Source: Microbacterium sp. 2FI (GTDB lineage: Bacteria > Actinomycetota > Actinomycetes > Actinomycetales > Microbacteriaceae). From it: DNA of 64,000 bases. Shown in pieces: positions 1-8,417 of the stretch (its first letter is position 1; every line of letters begins with the position of its first letter). The stretch lies in assembly GCF_005502885.1 (NCBI RefSeq), contig NZ_SCMR01000008.1, positions 1 through 64,000 of the forward strand, read 5' to 3'. The translations under genes were made by a program, and so were the position numbers. The notes under the pieces were generated by a model that saw nothing but the letters and a program-made list of their open reading frames with translations, had not been told where the DNA came from and made no database searches.

Positions 1-230
1 GGCTCGGGGGTCGTGACCGTCGCCAGGGCCGCCGTCTCGGCCGCGCGGCGCTGGGCGCGGGTGAGCGGTGCCGCGGGCTCGGGCTCAGGGTCGGGCTCGG
101 GTGCTGGTGCCGTCGTCGCGGCGTCGATCTCGCGGTAGTGGTCGGTCCAGTCGGATCCGTTCCACCAGCGATGACGGGCGGAGCGCCGGGATTCGGCGTA
201 CCAGCCCGGAGGCGGCGAAGTGTCGGTCAT
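1..230 (-). CDS. DUF2510 domain protein, N-terminal part (runs off the left edge)
   Basis: The protein begins MTDTSPPPGWYAESRRSARH and continues with RWWNGSDWTDHYRE. This is the PPGWY...RWWxGxxWTxH pattern of DUF2510, a short domain at the N terminus of many actinobacterial membrane proteins. After it comes an acidic, Pro-rich linker (EPDPEPEPAAP) and an Ala/Arg-rich stretch; the rest lies outside the window. Two ATG codons are adjacent (231-233 and 228-230); I use the second because the GGGGAG Shine-Dalgarno (SD) element upstream is less crowded there. The full protein probably carries a transmembrane or other C-terminal domain, which cannot be seen. Its molecular function is unknown. Confidence 0.75.
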   Translation of the reverse strand, partial: MTDTSPPPGWYAESRRSARHRWWNGSDWTDHYREIDAATTAPAPEPDPEPEPAAPLTRAQRRAAETAALATVTTPE

Positions 231-311
231 CATCTCCCCAGACGAGACTTGCGGCAGTGCGCCACTTTATCGCGGGATGAGAGGCGGATGAGAATCGGCG
301 GCTGGACGGGT

Positions 312-343
312 GCGCTTCGTCTCGCTTCGCTCGCTCAGCGACC
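312..343. repeat. Dispersed palindromic repeat, family A, single copy
   Basis: One copy of the repeat with core cttcgtctcgcttcgctcg, which recurs at 5.7, 9.4, 12.9 and 13.6 kb. It lies in the roughly 315-base gap between two divergent genes, a gap that otherwise holds only the family B repeat that follows. Confidence 0.75.
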
Positions 344-351
344 GGCGGGGC

Positions 352-401
352 GGATCTCGATACGTCGGCGCTTCGCGGCGTCACTCGATCACCGGGTGGG
401 G
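352..401. repeat. Dispersed repeat, family B, copy 1
   Basis: Fifty bases that match 2896-2945 at 48 of 50 positions (differences at 381 and 391). The core is ctcgatacgtcggcgcttcg. Both copies sit just outside gene ends. I see no coding potential; function unknown. Confidence 0.75.
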
Positions 402-547
402 GCGGTGCGCAAGCACCCATTGCCCGGCGACGGAAGCTCCGACAGAATCATGCCCAGAGCGCGGCGGCCTATCGGCCGACTGACTCCGGCACGGACAGGA
501 CCTGGGGGTCCTCGTGATGGCGTGTCCAACGTCAAGGGGAAGACGTG

Positions 548-1861
548 ATGAAGCCGCAATGGGTTTGGGTGCTGATCGCTGGCGTCGAGTTGGTTCTCGT
601 CATCCTGACGGGACTCCGTCCCCTATCGCAGTCCATCACGGCGGACCAGTTGCCGAGTCAGTTGAGCTTGACCTCGCTCGTGCTCACGGTATTTGCGCTG
701 GCGTTCCTCGCCGTCAGTATCTGGATGCTTATCGACCCGGCCGAGGTGTTTGCGCTTGTGGCGATGGGGCTCGCGATTTTTCTCGGCATCGCGCTCGCGG
801 GGCTCGCGGCAGGAGCCGCCGTCTTCGCGGACGAGGCGATATCTACGCAAGTCGTGCTCACTGCGGGTGCCGTTTCGCTCTATGTGATGCTCATCATGTA
901 TGTCAGGAACGCTTGGATACTGGTGCCGACCGCTACTCTCGTCGGAGTCAGCGGCCGACTGACGGATCTGCCACCCGACATCCCCCGCGTCCCCCTCTGG
1001 AGTGATGGGTTCCTCGTTCGAGAGAGGCAAGGTGCGCGCATTGCACGGCTGGCGGAAGTGCGGGATGCCGACGACACCGCACTCGACGCGGTGCGCGTGC
1101 GGGCTTATAGAAGCGCAAAGGACATTGACGACCTGAAGGAACAACGGACGGTACTCGCGAAACCAGTCTCGGCGGCGACCCGTAGGGCCATCCGCTCCGC
1201 AGCCCTGGATGTAGCGGTGGTGGTAACGAACAAGAGCGCAGGGACCTACATCCTGTTGGTGAAGGTGCAGAACCAATTGCTCGTGCTGGCACTCCTCCTG
1301 CTGGCGGCCGTCGCGACGTTCGGCATCGTGGGATGGGCTCTTCCGATGATTTTCGGCGCCGTCGGCGCGCTCATCGCGCGTGTGCGCACGCTGACTCCGC
1401 AGGGCGATCCGGCGAAGGTTGATGGTGGCCCACGCTGGATGGCGCTGCTGCTCACACCCCTGGTGGGCGCCGTGTCAAGCGTCGTCGGTCTCGTGCTCAT
1501 CAAGGCACTCGAAGAATTCGGTGTGCTCAGCGACGATCTTGCGAAGGTCGTGCCGGTTCCAAGCTTCGACGGTATGACTCCGTACTTCCCTATCGCCACC
1601 CTTGCGATTGCCGCAGCATTCGGCTGGACGGCTCGTCTGCTCGATGCACTGATGGCCAAGGTGACCGCGCTGGTGGACGAAGGCGCCGGATCGTCCGGTA
1701 GTGGGGCGTCCGGCACCGCGCCGACCGCCAACGACCCAGCTGCCAACGACCCAGCCGCCAACGACCCAGCCGCCAACGACCCAGCCGCCAACGACCCAGC
1801 CGCCAACGACCCAGCCGCCAACGACCCAGCCGCCAACGACCCAGCCGCCACCAACACCTGA
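548..1861 (+). CDS. Multipass membrane protein with C-terminal (ANDPA)n repeat tail
   Basis: About 437 residues, family not recognised. Hydrophobic segments near residues 6-25, 43-62, 66-90 and 98-118 form an N-terminal membrane block. A soluble stretch of about 120 residues follows, then further membrane segments around 240-275, 300-320 and 350-370. The last 45 residues are low-complexity, eight units of ANDPA after a Gly/Ser-rich linker, and would form an extended hydrophilic tail. An AAGGGGA SD element lies upstream. A GTG at 545 is an alternative start 3 bases earlier. It is a single gene between repeat-rich gaps, so context gives no hint of function. The tail's number of units should vary between strains, because the DNA repeat is nearly perfect. 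Confidence 0.8.
   Translation: MKPQWVWVLIAGVELVLVILTGLRPLSQSITADQLPSQLSLTSLVLTVFALAFLAVSIWMLIDPAEVFALVAMGLAIFLGIALAGLAAGAAVFADEAISTQVVLTAGAVSLYVMLIMYVRNAWILVPTATLVGVSGRLTDLPPDIPRVPLWSDGFLVRERQGARIARLAEVRDADDTALDAVRVRAYRSAKDIDDLKEQRTVLAKPVSAATRRAIRSAALDVAVVVTNKSAGTYILLVKVQNQLLVLALLLLAAVATFGIVGWALPMIFGAVGALIARVRTLTPQGDPAKVDGGPRWMALLLTPLVGAVSSVVGLVLIKALEEFGVLSDDLAKVVPVPSFDGMTPYFPIATLAIAAAFGWTARLLDALMAKVTALVDEGAGSSGSGASGTAPTANDPAANDPAANDPAANDPAANDPAANDPAANDPAANDPAATNT
1727..1846 (+). repeat. Coding minisatellite: 8 tandem 15-base units
   Basis: Eight consecutive copies of gccaacgacccagcc encode (ANDPA)8. They are identical except for one third-base change near 1741. Such uniform units point to recent expansion by slippage or recombination. 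The repeat stays in frame because its unit is 15 bases. Confidence 0.95.
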
Positions 1862-1995
1862 GGTCGCGGGCCGGCGTCTGCGACCGCTGCGAGTGCCGCC
1901 GGGGGCTCACTCACCGTTTGGGCGGGGACCGGACTGCGGACGACCTCCGGGCCGATCCCCTCGTCCGGCACGCGCCGGCGTGGCAGTCTTCCACC

Positions 1996-2871
1996 ATGGC
2001 ACTCTCGCGGATCAGCGTCGTCATCCCGCCGATGGGACCGTGGCGGGAGCAGTCAGCGTGGTATCGGTGGGCGGAAGACGTCGGCTACGACGTCGCATAC
2101 ACCTACGATCACCTCACGCACCGGACCGCCGAGGACCTGTGGCTGGGCGAAGCGTTCACAACGCTGACAGCGGCCGCAGGGTGCACGCATCGTATTCGGC
2201 TGGGCACGCTTGTCGCGTCGGCGGTGTTCCGTCGCCCGGTCGCGCTCGCCCGTGTCGCGATGACGGTGCAAGACATCTCGGGCGGCCGCCTCGTGCTCGG
2301 AATCGGCCTCGGCGCGCCGGACTGCGAGCGAGCGGACGCCGGTGCACCGATCCCGCTCGGGCAGATGGCGGACCGGTTCGCTGACGTCGTGCACGGTTAC
2401 CTAGCGACCACAGGGGGTGCGACCGAGTGGCAGGGCACGACGATGTCGTTCTCCGGACTTCAGTCCACGCCGGCCCCGGAGGGTGTCGTACCGGCCGAGC
2501 TGCTTATCGCCGCCCACGGACCGCGCGCTCTCGCGCTGGCCGTAGAGGTCGCAGACACCTGGAACACGTATGGCGGCCCCGCCTCGACGCAGCTCGACGA
2601 CGACGAGTTCTGGAACCTCCTCGGCGCGCAGGCCGCGGCGTTCAACGCGCAGTGCGCGAAGGCCGGCCGCGACCCGGCGACCGTGCGCCGATCCGTGCTG
2701 CTCGGCTTCGGTCGCGTGCGTCCCACCAGCAGTGTGGGCGCGTTCCTTGATGCCGCGGCACGCGCGGAAGCCCTGGGCTTCGACGAGATGGTCGTCTACG
2801 CGCCGCCCTCGTCTGCGGGACTGGGCTCGGATCCCACGGTCCACGAACAGGCCCTCGCGCGGTTGCGCTGA
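1996..2871 (+). CDS. Luciferase-like (LLM class) flavin-dependent oxidoreductase
   Basis: 291 residues from the ATG at 1996; a longer reading frame exists but its first 26 residues do not look like the family. The fold is a bacterial luciferase-like TIM barrel using reduced FMN or F420. Family signs are the start ISVVIPPMGPW, the segment YDVAYTYDHL, the LGTLVASAVFRRPVALARVAMTVQDISGGRLVLGIG-type block around residues 70-105 (conserved R-P..A...T.D..S.GR..LG.G), and the AEALGFDEMVVY element near the C terminus. It is shorter than full luciferase subunits but normal for the LLM group. The substrate is unknown. It is monocistronic, followed by a family B repeat. Confidence 0.85.
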   Translation: MALSRISVVIPPMGPWREQSAWYRWAEDVGYDVAYTYDHLTHRTAEDLWLGEAFTTLTAAAGCTHRIRLGTLVASAVFRRPVALARVAMTVQDISGGRLVLGIGLGAPDCERADAGAPIPLGQMADRFADVVHGYLATTGGATEWQGTTMSFSGLQSTPAPEGVVPAELLIAAHGPRALALAVEVADTWNTYGGPASTQLDDDEFWNLLGAQAAAFNAQCAKAGRDPATVRRSVLLGFGRVRPTSSVGAFLDAAARAEALGFDEMVVYAPPSSAGLGSDPTVHEQALARLR

Positions 2872-2895
2872 CGTCGGGGAGCTGGGTGCGGGCGG

Positions 2896-2945
2896 GGATC
2901 TCGATACGTCGGCGCTTCGCGGCGACACTCGATCGCCGGGTGGGG
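2896..2945. repeat. Dispersed repeat, family B, copy 2
   Basis: 48 of 50 bases match 352-401, with substitutions at 2925 and 2935. It lies in the 91-base gap between two convergent genes. A structural role such as a transcription end signal is possible but not shown. Confidence 0.75.
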
Positions 2946-2962
2946 ACCGACCGGGACACAGG

Positions 2963-3262
2963 TCAGGCGTCGAGGATGTCGAGGTGCACGAACACGGGCC
3001 CGCCGTCGACGAGGGCCTCGGCATCCCGAACCGCCTTCTTCAACGGGAGAACGTACGAGCCGCTCGCCTTGTCGGGGAAGATCGACGTCGCCCACTCGCT
3101 GCCGCCGATGCGCGCACGCACCCGCACCGAGCCGAACCCGCGATACGGGCGCGGAATCTCGCGGATGTCTTCGCTCAGCTCGGGCGGCACCGACGTGAAG
3201 TACCACGACGCGTCGTCGCGGGCGTCCCAGCGGAAGACCTCCGCCTCGAACTCGATGTTCAT
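2963..3262 (-). CDS. DUF1905 domain protein
   Basis: 99 residues starting MNIEFEAEVFRWDARDD. The pattern F.A.VF.WD...SW.F..VP.E.S..I......GFGSV.V.A.IGGS.W.TSIFP...G.Y.LP.KKAVR is that of DUF1905, a small beta-barrel domain of unknown function. The start codon overlaps the stop of the upstream membrane-protein gene by 4 bases (ATGA at 3259-3262), so translation is likely coupled. It is the last gene of a three-gene operon with an SRPBCC-family protein. Function unknown. Confidence 0.85.
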   Translation of the reverse strand: MNIEFEAEVFRWDARDDASWYFTSVPPELSEDIREIPRPYRGFGSVRVRARIGGSEWATSIFPDKASGSYVLPLKKAVRDAEALVDGGPVFVHLDILDA

Positions 3263-3684
3263 GCCGGCACCGCCTCGCTTGCGCGGGCGCGGGCGACGAG
3301 ATGCAGAACGACCAGCACCACCGCGGCGCCGAGCGAGGCGACGCACAGCGGACCGACCGCCAGCTGCGGCAGGAACGATTCGCCGTCCCACAGCACCAGC
3401 ACCGCGATGCCGACGCTGGGCGCGGCGACGAGGGCTGCCCAGATGGGTGAGGCGAACAGCATCCATCCCGCGAATGCCACGGCGATGTTCGCGAGCACGC
3501 CCGCCAGCACCAAGCCGCTGTTGATCTCAAGCGACCACGCGGTGCCGGGATCAACCGGCGCGCCGACGTCGAAGACACCCACCCACAGCAGCGCCAGTGC
3601 GCCGAGCAGGGCGAGCAGCCAGACCACGATCGTGACCGTGAGCAGCACCGGCGACTGCGGCGCGAGACCCCGGAACGCCGTCAC
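3259..3684 (-). CDS. Small membrane protein, four or more membrane segments
   Basis: 141 residues starting at a GTG (VTAFRGLAPQSPVLL). Hydrophobic stretches near residues 13-35, 50-72, 76-96 and 105-128 suggest a four-helix integral membrane protein. The start was chosen because it gives a GTGA overlap with the end of the upstream SRPBCC gene (3681-3684); the longer open frame on this strand is a shadow. It also overlaps the next gene by 4 bases. I do not recognise the family; the operon pairing with SRPBCC and DUF1905 proteins is the only clue. Confidence 0.75.
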   Translation of the reverse strand: MTAFRGLAPQSPVLLTVTIVVWLLALLGALALLWVGVFDVGAPVDPGTAWSLEINSGLVLAGVLANIAVAFAGWMLFASPIWAALVAAPSVGIAVLVLWDGESFLPQLAVGPLCVASLGAAVVLVVLHLVARARASEAVPA

Positions 3685-4088
3685 GCCGCGTACCGATCCA
3701 CCAGGCGCTGCAGGCAGTCCGACCAGCCCTCGACGTGGTTCTCGCGCTCGGCAGCAGTGACGAAGCCGGAGTGCCGCACGATCACGCGGGTGGCATCCGC
3801 CGCCTCTTCGAGCGCGATCTCGGCGTCGGTCGCGTGGTCCTCGCCCGCCCATCGCCACTCGAGGCGGAGTGAGTGCGGGGAGTCGATCGCGAGGATGCGG
3901 GCCTCGACGGTGATGCCCGCGATCGCCGAGTGCACGCGCCACGCGCCGAGGGGGCGGGCGTCGACGGCGGTCTCGGCCTCGAGGCGGGGCGGCCAGAACC
4001 ATTCGGCGAGGCGCGTCGCGTCGGTGAAATCGGCCCACACCACATCGACGGATGCCGCCACCAGCGCGCCCTCGGTCAGCTCGAACAT
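3681..4088 (-). CDS. SRPBCC (AHSA1/START-like) domain protein
   Basis: 135 residues starting MFELTEGALVAASVDVVWAD. It has the AHSA1-type ligand-binding fold: A....VWADFTDATRLAEWFWP, then R.L.AWR......ITVEARIL.ID.P..L...W, and the terminal helix HVEGWSDCLQRLVDRYAA. Proteins of this superfamily bind hydrophobic ligands in a deep pocket or act as Hsp90-activator-like domains. No catalytic residue can be named. It is the first gene of the operon, with its stop overlapping the next start by 4 bases. An in-frame ATG 26 codons upstream gives an unlikely N-terminal extension. Confidence 0.8.
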   Translation of the reverse strand: MFELTEGALVAASVDVVWADFTDATRLAEWFWPPRLEAETAVDARPLGAWRVHSAIAGITVEARILAIDSPHSLRLEWRWAGEDHATDAEIALEEAADATRVIVRHSGFVTAAERENHVEGWSDCLQRLVDRYAA

Positions 4089-4138
4089 GGGGAAACGGTA
4101 GCGGATGCCGGGGACATCGTCTCGGGTCGCTCGTCGTT

Positions 4139-4169
4139 TTGATCCAATGTCGGAGGCACTCGGCATACT
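4139..4169 (+). promoter_or_regulatory. Possible promoter of a leaderless transcript
   Basis: TTGATC (4139-4144) and CATACT (4164-4169) are spaced 19 bases apart and end 6 bases before the ATG at 4176. No SD sequence precedes that ATG, so transcription may begin at the start codon itself. The elements match consensus weakly. Confidence 0.3.
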
Positions 4170-4175
4170 CTAGAT

Positions 4176-5699
4176 ATGACATTCCTTTCGGATCTGCGGG
4201 CTCTCGTGGAGAGTCTTGCGGAGGTGTCCGAGCTGGATGTCGATGTGGCTGAACTGCCGCTGGCGCTCGACGGGCTGAGTGACGAAGTGGTCGCGCAGGT
4301 GATGGAAGGGGCTGCGGCGATCCGGCGGTGCAACGACGTGCTCGCGCTGGCATCGGCGGGCGTCGTGGCGCGGCGGTCGACACGCGATCGCGGGCAGACC
4401 GGCATGGCGACCTCGCGCGGACACCGCTCCCCCGCGGCGCTGATCCAGGCGGTCACCGGCGGCAGTGCGGCCGAGGCGAAGCGTGCGATCCAGGTGGGCG
4501 AGGCGCTGCTCGAGGGTGGGTGTTCGGTGTCCGGGCCCGAGATGCTCGAGGGGGCTTCGGTGGTCGAGGCGGTGGCGGTGCCGTGGCACGAGCCGCTCGG
4601 GCGAGCGGTGCTGCGCCGTGAGATCAGCGCGGAGCAGCACGACGCGATCCGGCGCGGGCTCGGCGAGCCCCCGGTGGATGATGGGGCCGAGAGTGCGAGC
4701 GACGAGGCGCGTGAAGCGTGGACGATCGCTGCCGAACAGTTGCTGGCCGAAGCCGCGACCCTGCCCGTCGAAGAGCTGCGCCGCCTCGCGCGCATCGTGC
4801 GCGACCAGCTCGACCCCACCGGTGCCGAGAAGCGGTTCGCCCAGCAGTTCGAGGGGCGATCGTTTCAGATGTACCTCGATGCCGACGGCGTTCCTCGCGG
4901 TCGCTTCGTGTTCGAGCAAGAGGGCGCGGCGTGGCTTCGCGCGATCAAGGATTCGGCGCTGCGACCGCGTCGCGGGGGCCCGCGGTTCGTCGGCGCCGGC
5001 GAGCAGGCCGCCGCCGATGACCTTCAGCGCGACCCGCGCACCAACGAACAGCTCGAGTACGACCTGCTGATGGACCTGCTGCGCGCGGGCGCGCTCGCCT
5101 CGGCGGAAGACGTGTTCGGCGCCCGTCAGCCGGGCGTGCGCATGATCGTCGTGAAGGATGCGGTCGGCGTGCGCGACGCGCTCGGGCGGATGCTGGCCAT
5201 CGGGCACACCGAAGATCGCGGCGACGCCCTGCCGGGCGGCGTGATCGACCGCAACATCTGCGCCAACGGCACGCGAGAGGTCACCGTCGACGCCTGCGGC
5301 AACCCCCTCGACGTCGGCCGTGAGCAGCGCCTGTTCACCGCCCGCCAACGCATCGCGCTCGCCGCGCGAGACGGCGGATGCACATGGCCCGGATGCTGCG
5401 TGCCCGCCTCGTACTGCGAAGCCCACCACTGCAACCACTGGCACGAGCACCTCGGACGCACCGACATCGACGAGGGCGTTCTGCTGTGCAGATTCCATCA
5501 CCTTCTGCTCCACAACCAGGGCTGGCGGATCACTCGCGACGGTCAGGCTGCGTTCATCCTGCACCCACCGGGCGACAGACCACCCGTGACTCTGAAATCG
5601 AAGGCCGCGTGGGCGTGGGCGTGGGATCCACCACCGCCACCCGACCGAGCCGGCTGGCGGGTCGGCGTGACGAAGACCGACGTCGAACTCGTCACCTGA
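4176..5699 (+). CDS. DUF222 / HNH endonuclease (13E12-repeat family)
   Basis: 507 residues. The first 350 or so are the helical DUF222 region, with the conserved RDRGQTGMATSRGHRSPAALIQ segment near residue 70. The C terminus is an HNH nuclease: RDGGCTWPGCCVPASYCEAHH near residues 400-420, followed by GVLLCRFHHLLLHNQGW. The Cys pair, the His-His and the final H-H-x3-H-N supply the metal site. Such genes are scattered in many copies through actinobacterial genomes; their role is unknown, and mobile-element or DNA-repair roles have been proposed. It stands alone between divergent and convergent neighbours. No SD is seen, which fits leaderless expression. Confidence 0.9.
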   Translation: MTFLSDLRALVESLAEVSELDVDVAELPLALDGLSDEVVAQVMEGAAAIRRCNDVLALASAGVVARRSTRDRGQTGMATSRGHRSPAALIQAVTGGSAAEAKRAIQVGEALLEGGCSVSGPEMLEGASVVEAVAVPWHEPLGRAVLRREISAEQHDAIRRGLGEPPVDDGAESASDEAREAWTIAAEQLLAEAATLPVEELRRLARIVRDQLDPTGAEKRFAQQFEGRSFQMYLDADGVPRGRFVFEQEGAAWLRAIKDSALRPRRGGPRFVGAGEQAAADDLQRDPRTNEQLEYDLLMDLLRAGALASAEDVFGARQPGVRMIVVKDAVGVRDALGRMLAIGHTEDRGDALPGGVIDRNICANGTREVTVDACGNPLDVGREQRLFTARQRIALAARDGGCTWPGCCVPASYCEAHHCNHWHEHLGRTDIDEGVLLCRFHHLLLHNQGWRITRDGQAAFILHPPGDRPPVTLKSKAAWAWAWDPPPPPDRAGWRVGVTKTDVELVT

Positions 5700-5705
5700 G
5701 GGGCG

Positions 5706-5838
5706 CCCTTCGTCTCAGTCGCTTCGCTCCCTCGCTCAGGGACCCGCAAGCCCGGTCGCTGAGCGAGCGAAGCGAGACGAAGCGCACCGACCCGGACACC
5801 CTTCGTCTCAGTCGCTTCGCTCCCTCGCTCAGGGAACA
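5706..5838. repeat. Family A palindromic repeat cluster (three units, alternating orientation)
   Basis: Two direct copies of the variant with core tctcagtcgcttcgctccct (near 5706-5741 and 5799-5837) flank one inverted copy (5755-5787). The cluster lies between convergent genes and supplies the stop codon of the next gene (TCA on the plus strand at 5829-5831). Opposed copies could form long hairpins in RNA from either side. Confidence 0.85.
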
Positions 5839-6386
5839 GGTTTGTACCGCTGGACCACCGCGCCCGACCGGAACTCGTGCCGATCCACCAGCTCGAGCTC
5901 GATGCGCTCGCGCAGACCGGATAGCAGCGTCGGCCCGTGCCCGGCAACAACCGGGTGCACCACGAACTCGTACTCGTCGATCAGGCCCAGATCCGCGAGC
6001 GCCACGGGGAGCGTCACACCGCCCACCCAGAGCCCCTCTCCCGGCTGCTCTTTCAGCTGCCGAACCGCTTCACCCACGCCTCCGCGCACCAGTTCGGCAT
6101 TCCAATCCACCTCGGTGAGCGTGCTCGAGACGACGTGCTTCTTCGCCTGGTCGATGGCCTCGGCGAACGGAACGTCCCCCGCGCCCATCCAGTCGGGCCA
6201 GACGCCCGTAACCGGCTTCCGCCACGCCGACTGCATCATCTCGTAGGTGACCCGTCCGAACAGCAGATCGGCCCGTGCCATCTCGGCGGTCCAGTAGGCC
6301 ATCGATTCCTCGTCGGGCGGGAGACCTGCCTCGTGATGGCAGCATCCGTCGAGCGTGACATTGATCGAGTATCGAAGCAGTCTCAT
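5829..6386 (-). CDS. Dihydrofolate reductase family protein (RibD C-terminal-like)
   Basis: 185 residues, the usual size for this family of NADPH-binding reductases. It begins MRLLRYSINVTLDGCCHHE, matching the 'sS.DG' N-terminal strand. Further signs are ADLLFGRVTYEMMQSAW near residues 40-55, KHVVSSTLTEVDWNAELV, and EGLWVGGVTLPVALADLGLIDEYEFVVHPVVAGHGPTLL, the cofactor-binding GG and the conserved 'DE......PV..G.G..LF' block. The true substrate is unknown; few members are real DHFR or riboflavin enzymes. Its last codons and stop lie within a family A repeat, so the 3' end may have been reshaped by repeat insertion. Confidence 0.88.
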   Translation of the reverse strand: MRLLRYSINVTLDGCCHHEAGLPPDEESMAYWTAEMARADLLFGRVTYEMMQSAWRKPVTGVWPDWMGAGDVPFAEAIDQAKKHVVSSTLTEVDWNAELVRGGVGEAVRQLKEQPGEGLWVGGVTLPVALADLGLIDEYEFVVHPVVAGHGPTLLSGLRERIELELVDRHEFRSGAVVQRYKPVP

Positions 6387-6410
6387 CCCGTTGTCCCTTC
6401 CGGGCGACCC

Positions 6411-8108
6411 TCATTTCTTGAAGGTCACATCGAATTCGTGCGTCGTGCCGTCCGACATCTCGAGCAGGAACTGGCCGGTCTTCAGCGACCACGACTTGCT
6501 CGTCTTCCAAACGTACGTGTAGGTGTCGCTGCCCGCGTGGTAGTTCAGCCCGCTGCCTCCGGCCGTCGTCGTCGGGATCAGCTCACCCTCGGGCGTCGAA
6601 TCGGTCCCCTCGATCACGAACCGGGCCGACTCGACCACGTCGAGCCCCTGATCCCCGCCGAGAGAGAACTTCACCGGAATCGCCTGGCCCGGCTTCGCGA
6701 TGTTCGCGGCATCCATCGACACGGGCGAGAAGAAGCCGTCGAAATCGAACGTGGGGATCGCCGCGATGAACGGCGAGAACGTCGACGTCAACCCGCACAC
6801 ATAGGCGCGGTCGGGTTCGGCATCCACGTCGACGAAGTAGCGTTCCGTGATGTCGTCCCACGTGTCGGTGGCCGACTCGTAGTGGAAGAGCGACGGAGTT
6901 TCGCCCAACGGGTCGTACCCGAGGCACACCTCGGCCTCGCCACCCAGCGTCGCGGTCGAGTTGATATGCACGTAGACGGGCGGGTCGGTGGTGATCCGGA
7001 ACCCCGCCGGGATCGGCCCCGTCGCACTCGACACCGCCGACGTCGTACCCGCCGTCGTGCCCTCAGGAAGGTCGACCAGCACCGGCACCGCACCGGGCGC
7101 ATCGTCGGTGAGATCGACCTGCTGCGGCCCCGAACCCACCGGCAGCTCGGGGGTCACCGCCTCGGTGAGGTTCGGCGCCTCGCGAATCACGAAGTCGTCC
7201 CACGTGCCCGCGGGCCAGTACCGCTCACCCCGCACACCGGCCACCATCTGGTACGAGACATCGGTCTCAAGGCCGAGCGGCAGCGCGAAGTTCGCGGTGA
7301 GCGTGCCGTCGCCCGCCACCGTCTTGGTCCCGACCTTCTGCGCCGACACCGGCAGCGCACCCCCGAGGATCTGGAAGTACGCGTAATTCAGATTCGGAGC
7401 AATCCACAGTTCGAGCTGCTCACCGGCCGGCAAACCGCTCGCCGTCACGGTGCCCGCCAACCCGCTGAACAGGTCGGGGCCGCCCTCGCCGCTCACCACC
7501 GTGAGCCGCTCACCCACCGTCTGCGAGACCTGACCGAGGTCGCCGCTGCTGAGATCGAACGGCACGAAGCGACCGGGCGTCGTGAACGACAGGATCGGGG
7601 ATGCCGTCGGTGTCGCGCCGTCGATCGGCTGCTCACTCAGGTTGAAAAGCGTGATCGTGTGCCCCGACCACGTCGGCATGCCATTCGACCAGCCACCGGC
7701 CGTCTCGAGCGACTCTCCCGGTGCGAGCTCGTCCCAGAAGAGGTCGGTGATGCCGTCGGCGACGTCTGAGAACGCGCCCCACCCGCTCGGCAGCCACAAC
7801 GGATCGATCGACCCCTGCGTCGTGAAGTCGGTGCCGTAGCCGACATAGACGGTGGCGGCGGTGCTGTTGATCACCTCGGGCTTGACCACGAGCATCTCAT
7901 CGAGCATCTCAACCCCCTCCCACGGCGCGAAGACCGACGACGCAGACTGCCAACTGACGGTCAAGCCACCAACCGTGGCCGTCGAACCGGGAATGGTGGT
8001 CCAGTCCGGCGGCGGCGGCTCGTCAGCGAACGCCGGCGCCGCGGCGAGCGCGGTCACCGCCAGCATCGCCGTGAGTGAAGCCACAGCAGTGGCACGTGAT
8101 CTGCGCAT
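6411..8108 (-). CDS. Secreted PxKF domain protein
   Basis: 565 residues with a clear Sec signal peptide (MRRSRATAVASLTAMLAVTALAAAPAFA, cleavage after AFA). The mature part has several beta-rich modules. The C-terminal 90 residues form the PxKF module: KPGQAIPVKFSLGGDQGLDV, then a Y..GSDTYTYVWKT..SW.LKTGQF.L...DGT.H.F.V.FKK ending. PxKF modules are Ig-like and common on actinobacterial surface or secreted proteins. No enzymatic motif, LPXTG or membrane anchor is seen, so it is probably secreted, perhaps binding a polymer. GGGGAA precedes the start. It is transcribed away from the oxidoreductase at 8418. Confidence 0.85.
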   Translation of the reverse strand: MRRSRATAVASLTAMLAVTALAAAPAFADEPPPPDWTTIPGSTATVGGLTVSWQSASSVFAPWEGVEMLDEMLVVKPEVINSTAATVYVGYGTDFTTQGSIDPLWLPSGWGAFSDVADGITDLFWDELAPGESLETAGGWSNGMPTWSGHTITLFNLSEQPIDGATPTASPILSFTTPGRFVPFDLSSGDLGQVSQTVGERLTVVSGEGGPDLFSGLAGTVTASGLPAGEQLELWIAPNLNYAYFQILGGALPVSAQKVGTKTVAGDGTLTANFALPLGLETDVSYQMVAGVRGERYWPAGTWDDFVIREAPNLTEAVTPELPVGSGPQQVDLTDDAPGAVPVLVDLPEGTTAGTTSAVSSATGPIPAGFRITTDPPVYVHINSTATLGGEAEVCLGYDPLGETPSLFHYESATDTWDDITERYFVDVDAEPDRAYVCGLTSTFSPFIAAIPTFDFDGFFSPVSMDAANIAKPGQAIPVKFSLGGDQGLDVVESARFVIEGTDSTPEGELIPTTTAGGSGLNYHAGSDTYTYVWKTSKSWSLKTGQFLLEMSDGTTHEFDVTFKK

Positions 8109-8417
8109 ATCGATTCCCCAGTCTCGATTCCTGCGGTCGACGCACCGTATCCGGTTGGCGCGCGCTGTTCACGCGACCGAACGAAGCCCCTGCGCTCTCC
8201 GCTCTGAAGCAGCCCCCCAGAGGCCGCCGGTGTCAGCCTTCACCCCGCCGACGGAGAGTGTCAAGGTCGCCGCGCGCGAAGGCGCAGCATCCGTCGTCCG
8301 TTTCCCGCAGCGCAGGGTCTTGCGCCGCACCGCTCGCGGGTGGACGCTGTGGCTGACGCGCCCCCGCAGGCTTCCTCGCCCCCTGTGGGGAACGGTGGCG
8401 CAGAGAGCAGGCCCGCC
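8109..8417. other. Divergent intergenic region, no gene seen
   Basis: 309 bases between two divergently transcribed genes. No repeat or coding pattern was seen. TACGGT (around 8140-8150) is a possible -10 element, but neither promoter can be assigned with confidence. Confidence 0.5.

Noticed and set aside
4170..5564. 464-codon open frame on the minus strand
   Set aside because: Antisense to the DUF222-HNH gene, whose HNH motif is intact.
5937..7769. 610-codon open frame on the plus strand
   Set aside because: Antisense to the PxKF protein gene and rich in His/Arg/Gln with no family pattern.
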